From: Onthophagus taurus
Taxonomy: Eukaryota > Arthropoda > Insecta > Coleoptera > Scarabaeidae
Direction: 5' to 3'
Assembly (NCBI RefSeq): GCF_036711975.1
Contig: NC_091971.1
Span: forward strand, 27,659,501 to 27,723,500
DNA: 64,000 nt
Shown here: one piece after another, positions 55,532 to 62,889 of the stretch
Layout: every line of letters begins with the position of its first letter
How positions within the stretch are numbered: the first letter of the stretch is position 1
Made by a program: the position numbers and the translations under genes
The notes under the pieces: generated by a model
Told to the model about the DNA's origin: nothing
Database searches by the model: none
Seen by the model: only the letters and a program-made list of their open reading frames with translations

Positions 55532-56467
55532 TTATAATACATCCTTTTTTGCAATCCAAGAATTATGAGAGCTATCCATTCCCAACCATTTCACTCGGAC
55601 TTTATTTCCTTTTCGACGAAGAACTTTTTCAATTAAAAATACATCCGGGTGTTTCACACGTTGTAATTCTTCGTCGTAAAATGCTCCAAGAATGGGTTCT
55701 CCTCTACCATCTTTAATAAGGTAAGTCCTGGGATTAGTATTTTGAACTGTCGCTATGGTGAAAATTTCATTGGACCAAGTTGGTTGGTAACCTTTAGCAA
55801 AAGCGTGTCTGTACTTGCTAATTCGCACGTGTTCCCCCACATTAAATTTACGGTGGTTGGGGTCGACAACTTTAATGGAATTGTATACAGTATTTAAGAG
55901 AGCAGATTCATTTCGTCGATTAACAGCTGAAGGTTTCATGTGAATGGTGCGATGTATTGTGTTGTTGTAAGATTTTAGTAATTTGGGTAGTAAGTCTAAC
56001 CAGCGATAATTCCCTTGCATACTAAATTCTTTCCACATTTTATTTTTTAGGGTTCTATTAAACCGTTCGATAATCGAGCTTTTTAAAGTGGAATAGGTGC
56101 TGTAATGATTAATGTTAAATTGTTCCATTAATTTTTGAAAATCGCTATTGTAAAACTCTTTCCCATTATCGGTTTGTAAGTTGCTCGGGGTAATATTCTT
56201 TTTACTATGCAAAATGTCCTTCATAGCTTGAGTAACCTCTTTCCCAGTTTTGGTTTTGAGTGGTAAGGCCCATGCGTATTTTGAAAAAGCGTTGATAACA
56301 GTCAGTATATACTTGTAACCTTTATTGACCGACGCATATGGGATCATTTCAACCAAATCAGCTTGATAAAGATCCAATAGTCCGTGAAGCAGAACGCGGC
56401 GCCGCCGATAATGTCGTCTCGCAGGTGCATGTAGTTCGTTAACGAGATCTCGCTTAACACTAACCAT
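55532..56467 (-). CDS. Retroviral-type integrase with C-terminal chromodomain
   Basis: A 311-aa open frame. The DDE core is intact: D37 (LYQADLVEM), D100 (LQTDNGKEF), E134 (SSIIERFNR). A C-terminal chromodomain-like segment (about 275-311, VFLIEKVLRRKGNKVRVKWL) could guide insertion to chromatin. No HHCC zinc finger precedes the core within the ORF; the start reads MVSVKRDLVNELHAPARR, as is usual for this lineage. The ATG overlaps the stop of the upstream unknown gene (TAATG). It would insert the element into host DNA. Confidence 0.9.
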   Translation of the reverse strand: MVSVKRDLVNELHAPARRHYRRRRVLLHGLLDLYQADLVEMIPYASVNKGYKYILTVINAFSKYAWALPLKTKTGKEVTQAMKDILHSKKNITPSNLQTDNGKEFYNSDFQKLMEQFNINHYSTYSTLKSSIIERFNRTLKNKMWKEFSMQGNYRWLDLLPKLLKSYNNTIHRTIHMKPSAVNRRNESALLNTVYNSIKVVDPNHRKFNVGEHVRISKYRHAFAKGYQPTWSNEIFTIATVQNTNPRTYLIKDGRGEPILGAFYDEELQRVKHPDVFLIEKVLRRKGNKVRVKWLGMDSSHNSWIAKKDVL

Positions 56468-56472
56468 TACTC

Positions 56473-56874
56473 TACAACCCCTTCAATCAACAACTCTACA
56501 AGAAAAGGTAGTCCTCCTATCGGTGCATTATTTTTACACTTAATGGTATCTCCGCGTTTGAGTTAGACTCCCTGGAGCGACTTAATAACGATATCGTTAA
56601 CAAGTAACTGAACATGAGCGGACTTTGCAACATCTTTTATCATACCTTCGTAGAAAGAATTGATGTAATCCGTAATTCCACTTTTGTTTGTGATTTTATA
56701 AAGTTTTGTTTTTGGATCAACATCTCCATCACCACGTAAAGTTAAAATAAATGTTGATGAAGGTTGTAGAACTTCGGATCTTGCTATGTGGTTCTGTATA
56801 ACATGGTGGTGAACATGCTTACCAAATTTATCGATAGATGTAGAACCATGTTCACCAAAACGGTTTAAAGGCAT
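56473..56874 (-). pseudogene. Unknown virus-like protein with one in-frame stop
   Basis: The frame from 56874 (MPLNRFGEHGSTSIDKFGKH) through HHHVIQNHIARSEVLQPSST and ITDYINSFYEGMIKDVAKSA meets a TAA at 56563-56565. It continues in the same frame for about 30 codons to a stop overlapping the integrase start. I do not recognise the family. Its place between integrase and other virion-type genes suggests a structural role, but that is inference only. Confidence 0.55.
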
Positions 56875-56920
56875 ATTGGCTTCTGAAGCGTCACAGAAAC
56901 AGAAAAAAGTTTATATACCC

Positions 56921-58080
56921 TTAACGAATTACTTGCGCTTCCCGTAATTCCTCTATGAGGGATATAATTTCGTTATGATGAGCAGTATGACCTGCTGCTT
57001 CAGAAGCAAGTAGTAAACGCAACCGATCAACTAATTCGTTCACGTCGTCCCAGTATTCGTACGCTTTAATTGCAGCAGGTACTAACAACTTATTTAAGTG
57101 ACCTGATCCAGTTTTAGGTTTTGGCCAATATCGAGCCCAGTACACATTTGGTCTTTGACCCAAGGAAATTGGTTTGATTATGTTCACAAACTTTTCATTT
57201 TCATCATCAGTTATGATACTTTTTGAAGCGTCATAATCTCTTTTATGTACATTCGAACGTTGTAAGATATCTTTGTAATTTCTCGCATCTGGTAAAGTAA
57301 ATTTACCCGGTTTATTTTTGAATAACAACTCGTATAACCCCGGTGTTCCTGTATACGTAAATTCACCCACCAAAATGTTTTTCCCGTCAAACGTTATTGG
57401 TTGATTTGCGATATACAATCCATCGGTAAGTGCACGAACACCGTAAGTTTGATCGAACTCGTTATTTACATCTACGTTAAACCCGTAACATAGGTACGTG
57501 GTAAGGGGTCCAGCTGTCCTAAAGCTTCTCGAATAACTGTCTGTTCCATCATTCCCTCCATATTCTCTTTCATGCGCTCCAACTGCTCCCTAGCGTCCCG
57601 CTCGTAGACATCTAAAGATGTGTCTGACTCACGAACAGAAAACTCAGGTGTAGTATCTCGACCCTCGAACACCTCTTCGTCGCTGAGAAATTGCGGACTC
57701 CGTCCGAGTTCCGGTGAAACATCCATGCTAGCGCCCGGTTTAATGGGTGTTGACGTAACTCTACGTTTAGGTTTCACTCTAGGAGTTTCCAGTTTAAGTC
57801 CTTTAGAAGGTTTCTGCAAGTCAGCCAGTAAGGCTGAGATATCTGGTGACTGCTCCTTTTTCGGGGTAAATAAATCACGTTTTATCCCGAATTTATTGTC
57901 GAGCGCTAATAAATTGACAGTTTGTAATTTTTTGGAAATATCTCTCAGAGGTTCTTTCAGTGGAGCGAGTTGAGCTTCGGCAATGGACTGCTTCTGTTTT
58001 ATATCTCCTTTCAAAGTGCGTATTTTATGTTTAACATCTTCTCGCGCAGCTATTAACTGTTGTGCAACATTACGATTCAT
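56921..58080 (-). pseudogene. Coiled-coil protein of a type common in insect Polinton-like elements (DUF8207-like), frameshifted
   Basis: The N-terminal ORF (58080-57472) starts MNRNVAQQLIAAREDVKHKI with a long helix/coiled coil. A Pro/Ser-rich middle and a second helix (REQLERMKENMEGMMEQTVI) follow. A frameshift near 57480 moves coding to the ORF 57418-56921, which begins in the conserved part: PITFDGKNILVGEFTYTGTP, GLYELLFKNKPGKFTLPDAR, ending in a helical tail. The second part resembles the DUF8207 family that accompanies such elements. Function is not known to me; a minor virion or scaffolding role is possible. Confidence 0.6.
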
Positions 58081-58143
58081 AGTTTAACGTGATAGTGTAA
58101 TGATCGCACAGAGACTGAGCATGCAGTCGTAAAGTCAATGGTT

Positions 58144-58845
58144 TTACAGTATAATGTACTCATCGAAACCTTTCCGATAGCGTCCATTATTTTTATCGCA
58201 ATCTAAATCAATAACTAATATACCGTGCGGTGTATCCCAACAAGTTCGACAAATTCTGACAAAATCATCCCACGTAATGTCCCCTAGCAAATGATCGTTG
58301 TAAATATGTTTCAAGTTAGTGAGATCTTGTTTAAATAAAACTAAAAGGTTGCAATTGTCACGTAAAAGCTGCTTGGAAATGGCGCTATAACTTTGAGCGA
58401 GTAAAAAAGTATCAACGTTTCTATGACGACCGTATGAAAAATATTCCTTGATAATCTGTTGCTCTGTAGGAGCAATATCATCAAAAATAATAATTGAATA
58501 TTCTTTCACCTTTGACGGTGGTAGAAATCGTCCGACATCTGAGTATTCATAATAGCCGCAAGAGCGGATAGGTTTAAGTAATTGTCGTAGAAATTCGTAT
58601 TTGATTTGGTAGAGTGAATTAGAGCACAAATATACATTCAAAAAGCGTAACCCGTTGAGAGCTGTCAATAAAGTTAACATTACGTTTGTTTTTCCGGCAC
58701 CTGAAGAACCAATTATCAAACCACGTTTACATTCCCCACCAAATAATTCGCTATGTCGTTTAAATTTATTCGCAGCGAAGTCGTTATGAAGATTACAGAT
58801 TGGTAGTGTTAAAGGTTGGCTAACAAACTTAACGTCTTCAACCAT
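58144..58845 (-). CDS. A32/FtsK-like DNA packaging ATPase
   Basis: An intact 233-aa ORF with Walker A GSSGAGKT (46-53) and Walker B SIIIFDDIA (D122/D123), plus TFLLAQSYSAI downstream as a sensor-like segment. The size and motif order fit the FtsK/HerA-type genome-packaging ATPases of Polintons, adintoviruses and nucleocytoplasmic viruses. It starts at ATG 58845. It would drive DNA into capsids, and its presence is one argument that this lineage forms virions. Confidence 0.85.
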   Translation of the reverse strand: MVEDVKFVSQPLTLPICNLHNDFAANKFKRHSELFGGECKRGLIIGSSGAGKTNVMLTLLTALNGLRFLNVYLCSNSLYQIKYEFLRQLLKPIRSCGYYEYSDVGRFLPPSKVKEYSIIIFDDIAPTEQQIIKEYFSYGRHRNVDTFLLAQSYSAISKQLLRDNCNLLVLFKQDLTNLKHIYNDHLLGDITWDDFVRICRTCWDTPHGILVIDLDCDKNNGRYRKGFDEYIIL

Positions 58846-59487
58846 GCTGACGGGTGATACTTGAACGGGAGATTAACAAGAAATGAAGTCGTAGTAGAAA
58901 ACAATGTTTATTTTATCATAAAATGTAGCATACAAAAAATTTCAGCAGATTATTTATCATCATTGTTTCAAAATAATGGTTTACAACACTTTAACTATAT
59001 AAACTGTTAACATTGAGTTTGAAAGTTATTTAAAGCGTGCGTAATATTACACAATATTTATTTTACAATAAGACGTGGTATACATAAATTTACAAAATTA
59101 TTTATTATCATGATTTCAAAAGTATCTGTATGGTTGATGTAGTAGAACCACCAGTGGGTTATTCACATACAGATGTTATGTGATTAAACAAAATAAAGCA
59201 GTGTAAGTCACAGTACAATTTACACTACTTAGTATTAAATTAACAATAAGTAGATACGGTAAATATTCAAATAAATAATTAATAATACATATTAACAAAA
59301 GCATGGGAGCGGTAACAATAAGTAGATACGGTAAATATTCAAATAAATAATTAATAATACATATAAACAAAAGCATGGGAGCGGAAAAGGTGAAAAGGAA
59401 GCGAACTTGTTGTCATATCATCAATTCGAACGATTTTCAGTATCATACAAGGATGGTGTACAAATTTGAAAAACCACCTACAACATA
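58846..59487. other. AT-rich intergenic region with a 72-bp tandem duplication
   Basis: No gene is seen. Units 59241-59312 and 59313-59384 are almost identical (taacaataagtagatacggt ... gcatgggagcgg). The rest is AT-rich. It may hold promoter or terminator signals for the flanking minus-strand genes. Confidence 0.7.
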
Positions 59488-60084
59488 TTAGTTGCTGAGA
59501 CATCCCTCCGACAATTCCTCAGTACTTTGATCCTCCTCAAGTTGTGGTTTAAAACAGACTCGAAACAAAGACACACGACAACACATCGCACACCAATATT
59601 TTTTATTTAAAATAATAGTCTGCAAGCGTTCAGAAGATGCATACTTTATTTTCGAGCGCAATTTCACACGACAATCCAGTTGTAAAACGTTCGTTATACT
59701 AATATGGTGTAGGCGGCGTCGACAACGATAGCAAAGGTTGCCCAAATGTGATTCATAAAAAACATACCTTGCTTGATACTGAAGACCCACTCCGAAAGTT
59801 GAACTCCAATCAACCGGAGAACCGTGGAACAACTTATGTACGGTGCCTTGCGACATTTTCTTTCCAAAGCGTTCCACGGTGGGGAAGCAAACCTCCCCAA
59901 GATTGATTCGATCGCCCTTTCGGGATATTCGACGCCAGAAGCATATGTCCCAGCTGTACATTACGTTTAGTAGTAGAATCTTTGGTAAAACATCTACTAA
60001 CCGCAATGTACGGTCTTTACGGGAAATCGTCGAATTAACGCTCTCCATAGCCAACTCCTGCAACGTTAACACTGCAAGAGACAA
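59488..60084 (-). CDS. Unknown virus-like protein with Cys pairs
   Basis: A 198-aa open frame with LCYRCRRRLHH and YWCAMCCRVSLFRVC near the C-terminus, possible zinc ligands. The N-terminal part has a hydrophobic/basic mix (VLPKILLLNVMYSWDICFWR). It is in line with the other leftward genes, about 40 bp downstream of the next one. A second frame in the same place (59694-59900) is less convincing. No family recognised. Confidence 0.4.
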   Translation of the reverse strand: MSLAVLTLQELAMESVNSTISRKDRTLRLVDVLPKILLLNVMYSWDICFWRRISRKGDRINLGEVCFPTVERFGKKMSQGTVHKLFHGSPVDWSSTFGVGLQYQARYVFYESHLGNLCYRCRRRLHHISITNVLQLDCRVKLRSKIKYASSERLQTIILNKKYWCAMCCRVSLFRVCFKPQLEEDQSTEELSEGCLSN

Positions 60085-60120
60085 AAAAACTGAACGAGCT
60101 TCAAAAAAAAAAAAACGCTA

Positions 60121-61167
60121 TTAACCGTTGTTAGGCAGCAGCCTGAGAAGGGACTTATACAGGTTAATTTTGGTGTTGTACATGTTAAGGATGTTTGAAG
60201 AAGCAGCAAAGCAGACGGTGGGATTCTGGTTTACTGCATCCAACGCGTTCACGAAGTGGCGCTTATGATGTTCCAAAGTCGTTACTTTGGTTTGCAATTG
60301 AGGTTTCAAGCCCAAGATGAAAAAATCCTCTTGGGACAAAAGACTGCTTGCCAAGTTGGTTGTTGAATGCAGAAACGCATCAACCCATGGGTCGGGATGT
60401 GCGGTATTTACAGCTGGAAGATTTTGCCTCTGCGGGATAGGTAAAGGTGGTGGGAACACCACATTTTGTGGTGGGATAGTTGTGATAGGTGGCGGGCTGT
60501 CACGGATGTCGATGGTCACCTCTGGCGGAGATGTAACCACCGTTGCAGGTCTGGTTACTGTAGCGAGTGTAGGTACTCTTCGTGTGTTACGGGGAGGTTT
60601 GGCAAATGCGTTGCGCAGCAATCTACAGGAATCTTGTGAAGCAGGAGAAGGGTTTGGGCGGGTAGTTTGTTTCACGCAACCCCTTGACAACAAGTTGACG
60701 CGTTTTTTTATACGGCGGGATGTGTACCGTATGGGTCCACTCGAGAAGACAGGCGAAACACATATCCTATCGGAGGGTTGGGATACGTCTTCCGTCGCTG
60801 GTACAGACGGTGCCGCAAGCACCTGGTTTTCAGCAGGTGCTTGACTTGTGACATCCGTATGTACAATATCTGGAAGTGGTTGTACCACGTCGGCCTGATT
60901 GGTAGCAGGTTCAGGTGGCACAACAACTTCCTGATATGTTCCTTCTTCTCGTATCTCCATACTGATGCGAGTTAAGCCGTAGGACGACAAGGTTGGACTG
61001 GTGGTAACAATCGCACCATTGTCGTTCCCTGGCTGTGACCGGAGCTCATTCAGTATTTGCTCGTACAGTGGTGGGTCTGTTGTGAAATCCTGCATGGTAC
61101 GACTCAAACCGTCAAAGTTGCCGCTGAACAACATTCGTACTGTCGTTATTGCGTGGCAGCACGGCAA
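60121..61167 (-). CDS. Unknown Pro/Thr-rich virus-like protein
   Basis: A 348-aa intact frame. The N-terminus has two possible starts (61167 and an internal Met reading MLFSGNFDGLSRTMQDF). The middle third is low-complexity, rich in Pro, Val, Thr and Ser with basic patches (RYTSRRIKKRVNLLSRG). The C-terminal third is folded-looking and helical (WVDAFLHSTTNLASSLLSQE, then TTLEHHKRHFVNALDAV). It resembles nothing I can name. The disordered middle with basic patches could suit a DNA-binding virion component; this is speculation. Confidence 0.5.
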   Translation of the reverse strand: MPCCHAITTVRMLFSGNFDGLSRTMQDFTTDPPLYEQILNELRSQPGNDNGAIVTTSPTLSSYGLTRISMEIREEGTYQEVVVPPEPATNQADVVQPLPDIVHTDVTSQAPAENQVLAAPSVPATEDVSQPSDRICVSPVFSSGPIRYTSRRIKKRVNLLSRGCVKQTTRPNPSPASQDSCRLLRNAFAKPPRNTRRVPTLATVTRPATVVTSPPEVTIDIRDSPPPITTIPPQNVVFPPPLPIPQRQNLPAVNTAHPDPWVDAFLHSTTNLASSLLSQEDFFILGLKPQLQTKVTTLEHHKRHFVNALDAVNQNPTVCFAASSNILNMYNTKINLYKSLLRLLPNNG

Positions 61168-61283
61168 CCAGTGGGTCGGTCATACCATCGGTATTATCGC
61201 TTGCACGAGCGTGGCTGTTACCAATTAAGTGAAGCATAATGGGAAAGACTTCAAGGAATCAAAAGGGTTACAAAAAATTTGGA

Positions 61284-61655
61284 TTATTTTATTAAAATTA
61301 TACGTTCGCTCACGTCTGACAAGTTTGCAATGCGCTGAAGAACCACTTTTCTCAGCGTATAACAATTAATGTCTGAAATCATCACAAACATACATGAAGA
61401 AAACCGATAAAAATTGTATTGATGTAACTTACTTTTCAAATGGTTTTCTATCACGTCTGACAGGTTTGCAATGCGCTGAAGAACCACTTTTCTCAGCGTA
61501 TAACAATTAATACCTGAAATCATCACAAACATCCATGAAGAAAACCGATAAAAATTGTATTGATGTAACTTACTTTTCAAATGGTTTTCTACCAGAAGTT
61601 TCTTCGTGGTCGGAAAAACACAGTTTTTAACAAAATCCGTTATTATCGTAAACAC
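61284..61655 (-). pseudogene. Exon-like region with a 141-bp tandem duplication containing splice sites
   Basis: Units 61311-61451 and 61452-61592 are near-identical. On the minus strand each unit has an acceptor-like gatttcag, a small exon-like segment encoding INCYTLRKVVLQRIANLSD in the open frame, and a GTAAGT donor after the repeated ENHLKS-type stretch. The third copy of the exon end (LLVENHLK) lies just upstream. No known family. It may be the spliced leader or 5' part of the unknown gene that follows at 61167. Confidence 0.4.
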
Positions 61656-61738
61656 ACTTTTTAAGGAATTATCGTCTTTTGTACTCTACTATATCTACCT
61701 TTAAGTACGGGTTAGTGAACAGGTATTTGTCCGGTCAA

Positions 61739-61934
61739 CTGTCTGGGAATGCGAGGTCGTTCAGGTCTTCTCCTTGTTATCGCCTGTGACTGAAGGGGAG
61801 GTCATACTGTCTGGGAATGCGAGGTTGTCCAGGTCTTCTCCTTGTTATCGCCTGTGGCCCAAGGGGAGGTCATACTGTCTGAGAATGCGAGGTCGTTCGG
61901 ACCTTATCTTCGCCCGTTACTCAAGGGGAGGTCA
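61739..61934. repeat. Three tandem units of 68 bp
   Basis: Units begin at 61739, 61807 and 61875 with ctgtctgggaatgcgaggt and end with aaggggaggtcat. The third is shorter and more diverged. GC-rich in an AT-rich element. No coding supported across it. Confidence 0.9.
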
Positions 61935-61938
61935 CAAT

Positions 61939-61968
61939 CCCCCCTCCTCCCCTCCCCTCCCCTCCCCC
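61939..61968 (-). other. G-quadruplex-forming tract on the minus strand
   Basis: The plus strand is a near-pure C/T run; the minus strand has six G-runs, five of them of three or more G, separated by single A (GGGGGAGGGGAGGGGAGGGG and on). This meets the usual G4 pattern. It directly follows the 68-bp repeats. Confidence 0.75.
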
Positions 61969-61971
61969 AAA

Positions 61972-62149
61972 TTCTTCGTAATTCCATAGATGGTACTTTA
62001 TCGAAATAATACTGTGTTGGTAAATATTTTAAATCACGAGCTGGAATGTTCGCAAATGAGGCGTCTCGTTCATATTTTTTCATAACGCTGTATACTTTCT
62101 TGGCAGATGTAAGTGGCCAACACCCAAACACAGTGAACACTTGTTCCAT
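61972..62149 (-). CDS. Small unknown protein reading into the repeat tract
   Basis: The ATG at 62149 opens MEQVFTVFGCWPLTSAKKVY, then ASFANIPARDLKYLPTQYYF. This first ~60 codons look like a real globular sequence. Beyond about 61972 the frame runs into the G-rich tract and the 68-bp repeats, so the true C-terminus is doubtful. No family recognised. Confidence 0.4.
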
Positions 62150-62199
62150 CGCAACCAGCTCTTAACTATCCCCCATTACGACTTGTCTCTGCTTTATAG

Positions 62200-62721
62200 T
62201 CACCGACTGTCTTTTGCATCCTTGTTTTGCACCCCCTCTTCGACAACTTCTTGTAAGTGGCGTACATTGGAAAGAGCGCACATACTTCTTCGTCGCGAGT
62301 GAAAAGCACAGCTCGGTATACCCATCTCAAGTTTATAGATACTACCTTCCAACGCAATTATCGGCGCGGAAATAATATGTCTTAAAAATTTAATTTTTTC
62401 AGGTCCTTTAACATACACTTTCTTGACATTCCGACACAGATATTTGACTATGGCGTCGAATTCCATTGGATGGATAAAACCAACTTTCCAGTCGATGCAA
62501 TGATGATGTATCATTAACCAGTTTGCAGTATTCCTATATTTAGATGGTAATGAAGCTATACTGCTACTCGGTTGAAAAACGTGGTGGGTAATGCATTTGT
62601 TACTATCACATGATGCTAATTCTTTAGGTACGAACTGATCTTCGTTGACCATGAAACCTTGTATATCGAGAATTATGTATTGAGTTTTATTTGAATACAT
62701 CTTGCTTCCGTACATCAACAC
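62200..62721 (-). CDS. Unknown conserved-looking protein (possible nuclease-like fold)
   Basis: The 173-aa frame starts MLMYGSKMYSNKTQYIILDI and has QGFMVNEDQFVPKELASC near the start, then ANWLMIHHHCIDWKVGFIHP, KKVYVKGPEKIKFLRHIISA and a C-terminal Cys/His stretch (CAFHSRRRSMCALSNVRHLQ). The D-I-Q-G-F opening and spaced Cys/His residues recall a protein type seen near insect mobile elements, possibly with an RNase H-like fold. I cannot assign a function. It lies between capsid and the repeats, same strand. Confidence 0.5.
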   Translation of the reverse strand: MLMYGSKMYSNKTQYIILDIQGFMVNEDQFVPKELASCDSNKCITHHVFQPSSSIASLPSKYRNTANWLMIHHHCIDWKVGFIHPMEFDAIVKYLCRNVKKVYVKGPEKIKFLRHIISAPIIALEGSIYKLEMGIPSCAFHSRRRSMCALSNVRHLQEVVEEGVQNKDAKDSR

Positions 62722-62889
62722 GATTATCCATACTATGCCGCCGTAAAAATCTGTCGCACAACTTATACTCTACGACTTTTTTTGTTTACGCTGGATATAG
62801 AAGTCTCACATTTCGGATGATGAGCTACGGGTGCGATGCGGCTCAGGATCCGATCCAACTACACACTACCAACTCTTCTTTCCCCATAC

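Noticed and set aside
57620-57973. 117-aa plus-strand frame
   Set aside because: Antisense shadow of the coiled-coil gene at 56921-58080.
59694-59900. 68-aa minus-strand frame within 59488-60084
   Set aside because: It overlaps the longer frame, has no own start context and no recognised motif.
60317-60844. 175-aa plus-strand frame opposite the Pro-rich viral gene
   Set aside because: It is the antisense shadow of the longer 348-aa minus-strand gene, which fits the direction of its neighbours.
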